From positions 1 through 6,153 of the forward strand of contig JAGAFH010000113.1 of the NCBI GenBank assembly GCA_017612755.1: a DNA stretch of 6,153 nucleotides, given 5' to 3'. Position numbers and translations under genes: made by a program. The notes under the pieces are model-generated. The model saw only the letters and a list, made by a program, of their open reading frames with translations, made no database searches and was not told the DNA's origin. Of this stretch, positions 1 through 6,064 are shown piece after piece. Within the stretch, counting starts at the first letter, position 1; the number at the start of each line of letters is the position of its first letter. The stretch comes from Clostridiales bacterium (GTDB lineage: Bacteria > Bacillota > Clostridia > Saccharofermentanales > Saccharofermentanaceae).

Positions 1-509
1 AGGCAGACACTCATCTTCTCTCCTCCGGATAAAGTGGAAAGATCAGATCTTTCGTCTATTCCTGAAAGGCCTAATCCCGAGAGAGCCTCCATGATCCTGT
101 GATCATAGTCGTATCCGCCTAAAGCTTCATATCTGGCTGTAACGGCAGAGTAATCAGACATCAAAGTCTTCAATCTGTCTTCATCAGTGCAGACAGATAT
201 CTCATGCTCCAGTTCCATCTTAGAACTTTCTGCTTCGATAAGCACCTGGGGCTTTAAGGTATTACTGTTAAGATCCTGCTCCTCCATGCTCTGGGACAGG
301 AAACCTACGATAGTATTTCCGTGATATATGACCTTTCCGTCATCAGGTTTTAAAGTATCCTTGATAAGTTTGAAGAGGGTGGATTTTCCGGCTCCGTTAT
401 TTCCGATAAACGCGATCTTATCCCCCTCATTTATCATGAAGGAGATCTTATCTAACACCTTATTCTCGCCAAAGGACATGGAGAGGTTGTCAACACTTAA
501 CACCGGCAT
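1..509 (-). CDS. ABC-F family ATP-binding protein, N-terminal part (cut by window edge)
   Basis: Only the first 169 residues lie in the window. ABC-F proteins are soluble twin-ATPase proteins without membrane domains. Known members act on ribosomes as translation factors or in resistance to ribosome-targeting antibiotics. What is seen: an ABC start (MPVLSVDNLSMSFGENKVL), Walker A GNNGAGKST at residues 36-44, a Q-loop glutamine near residue 73 (FLSQS), a charged helical stretch at about 93-130, and the signature LSGGEK at 160-165 just before the edge. Walker B and the second ATPase half would lie outside. After the signature the sequence reads M-S-V where family members usually carry Arg or Lys at the Ser position. 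The ATG at 509 is the only good start, since an in-frame stop lies a few codons upstream. No clear Shine-Dalgarno precedes it, so translation may be coupled to the gene ending 29 nt upstream. The exact ABC-F subgroup cannot be assigned. Confidence 0.9.
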   Translation of the reverse strand, partial: MPVLSVDNLSMSFGENKVLDKISFMINEGDKIAFIGNNGAGKSTLFKLIKDTLKPDDGKVIYHGNTIVGFLSQSMEEQDLNSNTLKPQVLIEAESSKMELEHEISVCTDEDRLKTLMSDYSAVTARYEALGGYDYDHRIMEALSGLGLSGIDERSDLSTLSGGEKMSVC

Positions 510-538
510 AACCCGAACAGTATATCACAAAGGGATGA

Positions 539-2020
539 TCACTTAGAAAGATACTTAAAGAAAAAGCTGTCCTGATACTCGAAAGACACAGGTATCGTGT
601 CATAATAGTACTCATACTTCTCTCCGGTCAATGAGCCGAAGGATCCTATCTCAAACCTGTCGGGATTTGTATCAAATCCTGTAGAAGAGTAATTAATTAC
701 AGAACCTGTTACAGATGCCATAAGCAGCAAAAAAGGAGTCATAAAAGTAGCTAGGAACAGCAGTATACAACCGGAGCATTTAATATCGATCCTGTTGTTA
801 TGTTTTATATTATCGACAACTTCACTCAACTTGCAGGCTGACAGAACGGTAAGAAGAAAAACGGGGACCATCGATCCTCTCAAGATGAGGTCATTAGACA
901 TACCCCCAAAGGCGTAGACCGTCAGATAAGCCAAAGGCAGAATGATACATACCGCCATAAACTTTCCATTGACTCCTAACGAATAAATGTACGTTCCTTT
1001 TCTGGGATACAAAAACAGTATCCATATCCCCACCTCGAAAATGCAAAAACACAATAAAGAAAGAAGATACATTCCAAAAGAGGAATATTTCTCGAAAGTA
1101 AAACAGGATGTATGCGAATTACCAAGGGTAAAATAAGATGTAAGGACTAAAAGAGCGCAGCCCGGAAATGCAAGATTTCTGAAAGTCAGGATATCTGAGA
1201 TCCTGGCGAAAAGCTTATATGCTGCAAAAGGGATCATCCCAAAGACAGCCCAGGGGGAATAGCAGAACAAAAGCCCTCCCATAAGTCCCACCTGCTTACC
1301 GTCACGGAAGTTGAGCATAGCAGAAACTATAAGCCATCCGGGTATAGACTGGTTAAAGACATTCATCATCTGGAAAGTATCAGAGTGGATATTCAGAGAA
1401 CCGTTCCAGGCTTCGAATGAACCGTCATAAAGATGGAATATATCCATAAAAGTTAGAGGTATAAAGTCAAAAGTAGAAAAGAATACCACCATGACAAGAA
1501 TAGTGTGGGTATATTTTTTCATATAGAATGAGATCCCGGCAATAGTAAGCCAGATCCCTAATACACTCTGTAAGAGAAGGACTGTTCTGGCGGCTCCAAG
1601 TCCAAAGACTTTACCTATAACCGCAGGTATGGACCAGAAAGCATAGTAGTAGGCAAAAGCTGCGGGGCCGTCAGGAAGTGAATAGATAACAGGCCAGTCG
1701 TAATCGATAAGATCGTTTAAGATCGCTGATCTGTATATATGATCTGCGGTGGTCCAGGAATACTCACTTACGCCACAGAAAAAGACCCAGACAAGGGAAA
1801 CGATCAGGATTATGAAACACGACAAAGCCGGGATAGTAATAGATGTATCAGAAGATCCTGCTTCCCGATAAGCAAGTACAACGGAAACTACAAGAACAGC
1901 GGAGCATACCAGAGCTACAGGCAGCTTAACTGTCCCGAGAAAAAAGACTATCACAGGCAGAGCCAGATAGATAAGGGCCGCCAGTAAAAAACTGCTGAAC
2001 TTGATCTTCAAATAAAACAC
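539..2020 (-). CDS. Polytopic membrane protein, probable GT-C-like glycosyltransferase
   Basis: This is a 493-residue integral membrane protein with about 12 hydrophobic segments (roughly 10-29, 32-50, 62-84, 118-138, 145-166, 172-192, 225-238, 244-268, 284-298, 313-337, 352-371, 380-395 and 414-438; some are marginal). After the third segment comes a polar loop, W-T-T-A-D-H-I-Y-R-S at 89-98, then NDLIDYDWPV at 102-111. An acidic His-containing loop there is typical of GT-C enzymes, which use polyprenyl-phosphate sugars on the outer face of the membrane. A second polar motif, SNDLILRGS at 375-383, precedes a late membrane segment. A soluble tail from about 440 is rich in Tyr, Phe, Asp and Glu. 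Substrate unknown. It could instead be a membrane protein of unknown function that shares only the fold. The longest reading starts at GTG 2020, but a TTG at 2011 is better placed behind GAGGTG. It is divergent from a DPM-type GT2 gene and probably co-transcribed with the ABC-F gene. Confidence 0.72.
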   Translation of the reverse strand: MFYLKIKFSSFLLAALIYLALPVIVFFLGTVKLPVALVCSAVLVVSVVLAYREAGSSDTSITIPALSCFIILIVSLVWVFFCGVSEYSWTTADHIYRSAILNDLIDYDWPVIYSLPDGPAAFAYYYAFWSIPAVIGKVFGLGAARTVLLLQSVLGIWLTIAGISFYMKKYTHTILVMVVFFSTFDFIPLTFMDIFHLYDGSFEAWNGSLNIHSDTFQMMNVFNQSIPGWLIVSAMLNFRDGKQVGLMGGLLFCYSPWAVFGMIPFAAYKLFARISDILTFRNLAFPGCALLVLTSYFTLGNSHTSCFTFEKYSSFGMYLLSLLCFCIFEVGIWILFLYPRKGTYIYSLGVNGKFMAVCIILPLAYLTVYAFGGMSNDLILRGSMVPVFLLTVLSACKLSEVVDNIKHNNRIDIKCSGCILLFLATFMTPFLLLMASVTGSVINYSSTGFDTNPDRFEIGSFGSLTGEKYEYYYDTIPVSFEYQDSFFFKYLSK

Positions 2021-2023
2021 CTC
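2018..2023 (-). promoter_or_regulatory. Shine-Dalgarno GAGGTG that favours a TTG start at 2011
   Basis: On the minus strand GAGGTG occupies 2023-2018 and is followed by six nucleotides (TTTTAT) and TTG at 2011-2009, in frame with the membrane protein. This is normal spacing. The GTG start at 2020 lies inside this same motif, and upstream of it there is no comparable site. The TTG start would remove three residues (M-F-Y) and leave the first membrane segment intact. Confidence 0.5.
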
Positions 2024-2031
2024 ACCAGATA

Positions 2032-2060
2032 ATTATATACCATAATCAAGTTTATTTATC
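2032..2060 (-). promoter_or_regulatory. Possible promoter for the membrane protein / ABC-F unit
   Basis: A perfect TATAAT lies at 2037-2032 on the minus strand. The hexamer 17 nt upstream is GATAAA (2060-2055), a poor -35 match, so the call rests mainly on the -10 box and the AT-rich context. Transcription would start near 2025, leaving a leader just long enough to hold the GAGGTG site. The -35 region coincides with the -35 of the opposing promoter. Confidence 0.35.
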
Positions 2061-2084
2061 ATTTCCCCTCTGTTGTGTTAAAAT
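2056..2084 (+). promoter_or_regulatory. Promoter for the GT2 glycosyltransferase gene
   Basis: TTATCA (2056-2061, four of six matches to TTGACA), a 17-nt spacer and TAAAAT (2079-2084, five of six matches to TATAAT). TG at 2076-2077 gives an extended -10. Transcription would begin near 2091, about 23 nt before the start codon. Confidence 0.55.
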
Positions 2085-2113
2085 CGACAAAGAAAAACGA
2101 ATAGAGGGACATT

Positions 2114-2815
2114 ATGGAACTTAGCGTCGTATTACTTGCATACAAAGAAGAAGAGAACCTCCGGGTCATGATCCCCAGGATCCGGGAGAAGCTCAAAGAC
2201 CTGACAGAAGATTACGAGATTATCGTAGTAGATACAAAGGAGCCTTTAGACAACTCAAAGGAAGTCTGTGAGGAAAACGGTGCCATCTATGTAAACCAGG
2301 TTGACCCGGGTTTTGGCGGAGCTTACAAAAAAGGCATCGAGACTGCTAAAGGCGACTCCCTCCTCTACTTAGACAGTGACGGATCCCACGATCCCTGCTA
2401 TATCCCGGACATCTACCACAAATTCCACGAAGGCTACGATGTAGTCATCGGTTCCAGATATACAAAAGGCGGCAAGACAAACGATGCCACCTCTTCAAAG
2501 ATCATGTCCCATATGCTGAACTTTGCTTTCAGGATCGTCCTGGGCATCAAAGCGAAAGATCTTTCAACCAACTTCAGGATGTACAGTGGCGATCTGGCCA
2601 GACAGGTGGAACTAAAGTCCACCAACTACGACGTCCTCGAAGAGATCCTTCTTCTCATGAAGATCAAAGCCGGAAAGAAGAACTTTAAGATCGCTGAGAT
2701 CCCCATCACTTTCAACAAGAGATTATTCGGTGAGTCAAAGAGGCGTCTTCTGCCCTTTATCATAAGTTATATCAAGACAATGTTTAAGCTCCTGGCCATA
2801 AGGGTCAGGTCGTAA
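2114..2815 (+). CDS. Family 2 glycosyltransferase, polyprenyl-phosphate sugar synthase (DPM1-like)
   Basis: This 233-residue protein has a single GT-A domain. The family transfers a sugar from a nucleotide sugar to dolichyl or undecaprenyl phosphate at the inner face of the membrane. What is seen: the opening strand ELSVVLLAYKEEENL (2-16), EIIVVDT at 35-41, PGFGGAYKKGIETAKG at 65-80 (the GxGxA...G..A.G pattern of DPM enzymes), the metal and nucleotide site DSDGSHDP at 87-94, GSRYTKGG at 113-120, DLSTNFRMY at 149-157, and EIPITFNKRLFGESK at 195-209. The usual VDDGS after the third strand is VDTKE here. There is no C-terminal transmembrane anchor, only a basic, hydrophobic end (211-233) that could lie on the membrane, so it resembles short DPM1 forms. 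The start is ATG 2114, with AGAGGGA five nucleotides upstream. The donor sugar cannot be read from sequence. The last 11 nt overlap the convergent gene. Confidence 0.88.
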   Translation: MELSVVLLAYKEEENLRVMIPRIREKLKDLTEDYEIIVVDTKEPLDNSKEVCEENGAIYVNQVDPGFGGAYKKGIETAKGDSLLYLDSDGSHDPCYIPDIYHKFHEGYDVVIGSRYTKGGKTNDATSSKIMSHMLNFAFRIVLGIKAKDLSTNFRMYSGDLARQVELKSTNYDVLEEILLLMKIKAGKKNFKIAEIPITFNKRLFGESKRRLLPFIISYIKTMFKLLAIRVRS

Positions 2816-4091
2816 CTTCAGCTTCTGTCTCTACACCCTTCTGGGGTTTGACATATTCCTTGAAGCCCGTGATCTCCAAGATCCCGGGTATCTTTTTGGC
2901 ATATTCCCTGCTCATTACAAGAAGGAGTGATCTGTTTCCGTTAGAAGTTTTCTTAAATGCATCCTTCATATCGAAGATCTCGATACCGTTATTGAGAAGT
3001 CCCGGATTTCTGACATAAAGTCCCTCTGCCGTAAACTTCTGCTCTTTTCGTGCCACTCCCCTGGAGCTTACAAAGAAAGTACTTCCTTCGGAAGATACGA
3101 GCCACCACAGATCCCTCTTTTTCACTTTCAGGTTCTTATCGGAATTCTTCATAAAGAACACCGGTATGCAGACGGAAGCAGAGCGGTATTTTTTCGGAGC
3201 CTTTTTGTGGACTAAAGGCACATCTTTCTTCCTCCTGAAGATCGCCGAGAAGAACGGCCTTATGAAGATAGCCTTCACATACCTGATAACGGAAACGGCC
3301 CAGCGGAAAACGAAGAAAGATATGAGGATGATGACCCCGTAGATCACATAGAAAAGGGCCGGGAACTTGTCGGCGATGATAAGAAGAGCGATGACCAGCA
3401 CTGCCCTGCCGAACTTATAAAGGGCATTTATCCAGTAGTGGATGCCGCTTAGAAGGGCCACGAAAAGAGACACTCCGTAATTTGTATAGCGGACTATAAA
3501 GAAAACAAGGAGCGAAAGGGTGAGCTTTAAGAATTCCAGTATTATGGTCAGAACACCCGTTCCGACTGAGACCGCCACAGAGGAGTCAAAACCTGCAGCA
3601 CTTACCAGTTCTCCTCCCGACATAAAGTTGGCCGCCCTGTAGAAAGCCAGGATAAAGCACATGATGGGACCGATATACTTGGACTCGATCTCTTCAGCCT
3701 TAGAACCCAGCATGGAAAAGAGCATGCTGACGGCAAACCACAAAAAGGAGATGAGCCTTACAGGCCAGTAGTCACAGATGCCGAAGTCAAGGCACGGCAG
3801 TACGTCTCCGATTACCCCGTACTCCTTAAGGATCGACATGACTGACGAAAAAGCCAGGACAGTGGCGGGAGATACGGAGATACCGAAAGACTGTTCGGCA
3901 GCTTCACGGAAAGCGATGGCGGAAGATCCTCCGAAGGATCCCACATCCAGATCCCCCGTGTCGGCAAAAGACATGCCCAGGTATCCGAACATCAATATGG
4001 AAAATACCAGGGTCAAGGCAACATAACCCATCAGAAGAGTTCTGTTCTCCCTGTAAAAACCATATAAGGATCTGTCGCCGGGACGGGTCAT
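2805..4091 (-). CDS. Membrane protein of unknown function with a soluble C-terminal domain
   Basis: I do not recognise this 428-residue protein. The first 270 residues hold about seven hydrophobic segments (near 18-40, 71-89, 110-128, 139-156, 172-200, 206-222 and 228-270, the last possibly two). A Gly/Ser-rich, acidic loop (about 41-60) follows the first. A strongly basic stretch, FRRKKD plus HKKAPKKYR (285-303), marks the likely cytoplasmic side after the last segment. Residues 305-415 look like a small alpha/beta soluble domain with DLWWLVSSEGSTFFVSS (327-343), and the tail is acidic. No catalytic motif is visible. It begins 19 nt after the acyl-CoA ligase stop, so co-transcription is likely. 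No good Shine-Dalgarno precedes ATG 4091, which suggests translational coupling or a misplaced start; the next in-frame Met is residue 21, just inside the first membrane segment. A role in lipid or envelope metabolism is suggested only by the neighbours. Confidence 0.7.
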   Translation of the reverse strand: MTRPGDRSLYGFYRENRTLLMGYVALTLVFSILMFGYLGMSFADTGDLDVGSFGGSSAIAFREAAEQSFGISVSPATVLAFSSVMSILKEYGVIGDVLPCLDFGICDYWPVRLISFLWFAVSMLFSMLGSKAEEIESKYIGPIMCFILAFYRAANFMSGGELVSAAGFDSSVAVSVGTGVLTIILEFLKLTLSLLVFFIVRYTNYGVSLFVALLSGIHYWINALYKFGRAVLVIALLIIADKFPALFYVIYGVIILISFFVFRWAVSVIRYVKAIFIRPFFSAIFRRKKDVPLVHKKAPKKYRSASVCIPVFFMKNSDKNLKVKKRDLWWLVSSEGSTFFVSSRGVARKEQKFTAEGLYVRNPGLLNNGIEIFDMKDAFKKTSNGNRSLLLVMSREYAKKIPGILEITGFKEYVKPQKGVETEAEVTT

Positions 4092-4110
4092 GGAAATTAA
4101 AGGATAAGAA

Positions 4111-5745
4111 TCAGTCCTGATTCTCGAAGTCTACGAGATGCTCCTGTCCGTAAAGCTTACGAAGTTTGGGCTTCTCAATCTTTCCTGTGGCATTTCTAAG
4201 GACCGGAGCGAAGATGATCTTCCTGGGCCTCTTATATCTGGGAAGCTGGAGGCAGAACTCGTTGACCTCGTCCTCGGAAAGCTCCATTCCCTCTTTGACT
4301 TCGATGATGGCACCCTCGATCTCTCCAAGTCTCTTGTCAGGCAGACCGATAACGGCTACATCCTTGATGCGGTCATTCTTCATAAGGAAGTCCTCGATCT
4401 CAACGGGATAGAGATTCTCACCGCCGCAGACGATAACATCTTTCTTACGGTCTACCAGGAAGATGAATCCATCCTCATCCTGGCGTCCCATATCACCTGT
4501 AAGGAGCCATCCGTCCTTAAGAACTTCAGCTGTTGCCTCCGGGTTATTGTAATAGCAGACCATAACGCCGTCGCCCTTTACACAGAGCTCACCGACCTCT
4601 CCCTGCTTGACTTCATTTCCCTGCTCGTCAATGATCTTGCACTCCCAGCCGTATCCGGGGATTCCGATAGCGCCTACCTTGTGTACATTCTCGACGCCGA
4701 GATGTACGCAGCCGGGGCCAATGGACTCGGAAAGACCATAGTTGGTGTCATACTGGTGATTGGGGAAGTACTCCAGCCATCTCTTGATCAGGGATCTGGG
4801 AACAGGCTGTACTCCGATATGCATAAGTCTCCACTGCTCAAGATGGTAGTCGGAGATCTTGATGTCACCTCTGTCTAAAGCATCCAGAATATCCTGGGCC
4901 CAGGGTACCAGCAGCCATACGAGAGTACAGTGCTCTTCAGATACAGCCTTAAAGATATATTCGGGCTTTGTTCCTCTGAGGAGCACAGCCTTGGAACCAC
5001 TTACTAAGCTTCCCATCCAGTGCATCTTGGCGCCTGTGTGATAAAGAGGCGGGATACAGAGGAAGCAGTCATTTTTAGATGTGGAGTGATGCTTCTGCTC
5101 AACAGTTGCAGCATGCATCAGGATTCTGTGCTTGTGAAGGATAGCCTTGGGAAATCCTGTCGTACCTGATGAGAAATAGATAGCGCCCTCATCGTCGTCA
5201 GAGATCTCTATGCCGGGAGCAGTACTGGAGTAATCGGCAGTAATGACCCTGTAGTCCTCAGCAAATGTAGGACATGTCTCACCTACAAAGATAAGTGCAG
5301 TATTCTTGTGAAGCGTTCCTTCAATATTCTCGATACGGCCGATAAACTCAGGCCCGAAAAGGAGGATATCCAGCTCAGCCAGCTTGGAGCAGTATAAGAT
5401 CTCGTCAGATGTATATCTGAAGTTCAGGGGTACGGCGATAGCACCGGTCTTAAGGATACCGAAATAGATGGGCAGCCACTCAAGGCAGTTCATCATCAGT
5501 ATTCCGATCTTATTGCCCTTCTTGATGCCTCTGGAAAGGAGCATATTTGCAAGGCGGTTAGCCTTCTCATCGAAGACCTTCCAGGTGATCTCTCTTCTGT
5601 AAGCCTGCGTATCTGTGGGCTGGATCAACTCATACTCTTTCCATGTCACACGGCCTAATTCCTGCTGCTCCGGATTATATTCAACAAGCGCTACTTCATC
5701 TCCGTAGAGCTTGGCATTTCTTTCAAGATATTCTGTTACGGGCAT
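4111..5745 (-). CDS. AMP-forming acyl-CoA synthetase (fatty-acid-CoA ligase type, ANL superfamily)
   Basis: This 544-residue cytoplasmic enzyme is expected to activate a carboxylic acid with ATP to an acyl-adenylate, then transfer the acyl group to coenzyme A. All core motifs are intact: the phosphate loop FSSGTTGFPK at 191-200, IPPLYHTGA at 231-239, YGLSES at 336-341, WLLTGD at 413-418, DRKKDVIVCGGENLYPVEIE at 432-451 (hinge and CoA-binding region), and ATGKIEKPKLR at 519-529 with the adenylation lysine at 522. Length and motif spacing fit medium- or long-chain fatty-acyl-CoA ligases and the related carnitine/crotonobetaine-CoA ligases; the substrate is not readable. Near the N terminus (about 31-60) an extra segment places RVTWKEYE and EITWKVFDE close together, where many relatives have one such motif. 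ATG 5745 has an excellent ribosome binding site and a good promoter. The unknown membrane protein gene follows on the same strand 19 nt later. Confidence 0.93.
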   Translation of the reverse strand: MPVTEYLERNAKLYGDEVALVEYNPEQQELGRVTWKEYELIQPTDTQAYRREITWKVFDEKANRLANMLLSRGIKKGNKIGILMMNCLEWLPIYFGILKTGAIAVPLNFRYTSDEILYCSKLAELDILLFGPEFIGRIENIEGTLHKNTALIFVGETCPTFAEDYRVITADYSSTAPGIEISDDDEGAIYFSSGTTGFPKAILHKHRILMHAATVEQKHHSTSKNDCFLCIPPLYHTGAKMHWMGSLVSGSKAVLLRGTKPEYIFKAVSEEHCTLVWLLVPWAQDILDALDRGDIKISDYHLEQWRLMHIGVQPVPRSLIKRWLEYFPNHQYDTNYGLSESIGPGCVHLGVENVHKVGAIGIPGYGWECKIIDEQGNEVKQGEVGELCVKGDGVMVCYYNNPEATAEVLKDGWLLTGDMGRQDEDGFIFLVDRKKDVIVCGGENLYPVEIEDFLMKNDRIKDVAVIGLPDKRLGEIEGAIIEVKEGMELSEDEVNEFCLQLPRYKRPRKIIFAPVLRNATGKIEKPKLRKLYGQEHLVDFENQD

Positions 5746-5752
5746 ATCCCTG

Positions 5753-5760
5753 TCTCCTTT
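5753..5760 (-). promoter_or_regulatory. Strong Shine-Dalgarno for the acyl-CoA synthetase
   Basis: AAAGGAGA at 5760-5753 on the minus strand, seven nucleotides before ATG 5745. It fixes the start of the ligase and is the best ribosome binding site in the window. Confidence 0.85.
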
Positions 5761-5782
5761 ATTTTAAAAACTTGCCTAAATA

Positions 5783-5810
5783 AGTATAACAGGGAAAAAA
5801 TAAAATTCAA
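5783..5810 (-). promoter_or_regulatory. Sigma-A-type promoter of the acyl-CoA synthetase operon
   Basis: On the minus strand TTGAAT (5810-5805, four of six matches), a 16-nt spacer that includes a T-rich run, and TATACT (5788-5783, five of six matches). A TG one nucleotide before the -10 makes it an extended -10. Transcription would start near 5776, giving a leader of about 30 nt. The -35 box lies two nucleotides from the direct repeats at 5813-5869. Confidence 0.65.
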
Positions 5811-5812
5811 TG

Positions 5813-5869
5813 TGACACTCGGGGACGTATCTCTAACTGACACATTTTGACACACGGGGACACATCTCT
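5813..5869. repeat. Pair of imperfect 22-nt direct repeats in the gap before the ligase promoter
   Basis: Copy 1 (5813-5834) and copy 2 (5848-5869) share the pattern TGACAC-N-CGGGGAC-NN-ATCTCT, with 19 of 22 positions identical and a period of 35 nt. A third TGACACA lies between them at 5838-5844. The block fills nearly all the space between the stop of the small acidic gene (5872) and the -35 box of the ligase promoter. The GGGGAC and TGACAC words recall short intergenic repeats (REP-like) spread by RAYT-type Y1 transposases in some Firmicutes, but no transposase is visible and no strong hairpin forms. It could alternatively be a regulator-binding site array. Confidence 0.7.
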
Positions 5870-5871
5870 TC

Positions 5872-6057
5872 TCAGAAATCCGCATCCTCCATGTCATCGA
5901 TCTCGTCGTACTCCTCCTCAAGCGCCTCCAACCGCTGCTTCTTCTCCCACTCCGCATACTTCCTGTCACTTTTGGACATCTCTTTTGAAGCACAAACGAT
6001 ATCGCAACCTGAAAAAACTACGGTCTCTATCTCAAGATCTTCATAAAAAAGTTTCAT
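5872..6057 (-). CDS. Small acidic protein of unknown function (61 residues)
   Basis: It runs from ATG 6057 to TGA 5872. The N-terminal part reads MKLFYEDLEIETVVFSGCDIVCAS (in two pieces: MKLFYEDLEIETVVF, then SGCDIVCAS at 16-24), with two cysteines at 18 and 22. A charged helical middle follows (KSDRKYAEWEKKQRLEAL, 29-46). The tail is very acidic: 11 of the last 18 residues are Asp or Glu. Overall there are 20 acidic and 8 basic residues. No membrane segment or signal peptide is seen. The start is chosen because GAGGTG (6066-6061) sits just before ATG 6057 and overlaps the stop of the upstream gene, which indicates translational coupling. A longer reading from 6120 would overlap that gene in another frame and is not supported. 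The opening resembles, from memory, short clostridial peptides with a Y-x-x-P-x-x-E ... D-V-x-x-S start; the Pro is Leu here. Function unassigned. Confidence 0.7.
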   Translation of the reverse strand: MKLFYEDLEIETVVFSGCDIVCASKEMSKSDRKYAEWEKKQRLEALEEEYDEIDDMEDADF

Positions 6058-6064
6058 AGGCACC

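Noticed and set aside
328..546. Plus-strand reading frame of 72 codons at the left end
   Set aside because: Lies antisense over the ABC-F Walker A region, which is clearly coding on the other strand.
1739..1987. Plus-strand reading frame of 82 codons
   Set aside because: Antisense to the N-terminal membrane segments of the GT-C-like protein. The product is polar and low in complexity, with no start context.
3778..4026. Plus-strand reading frame of 82 codons
   Set aside because: Antisense to the unknown membrane protein, without a ribosome binding site or a recognisable product.
4138..4878. Plus-strand reading frame of 246 codons inside the acyl-CoA synthetase gene
   Set aside because: It is fully antisense to a gene with all ANL motifs, has no ribosome binding site, and its protein looks like no family. 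The long frame is a by-product of the ligase codon choice.
5813..5869. CRISPR array
   Set aside because: Only two imperfect 22-nt copies with a 13-nt gap, which itself contains part of the motif. Unit and spacer sizes do not fit a CRISPR.
5761..5871. Rho-independent terminator between the small acidic gene and the ligase
   Set aside because: There is a T-rich run on the minus strand (about 5791-5805), but no convincing GC-rich stem directly before it. The run belongs to the promoter spacer.
5736..5993. Minus-strand frame of 85 codons spanning the ligase promoter, and a plus-strand frame at 5847-6059
   Set aside because: Both cover the small acidic gene in other frames, and the first also crosses the promoter and direct repeats. 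Their products are compositionally odd and have no start signals.
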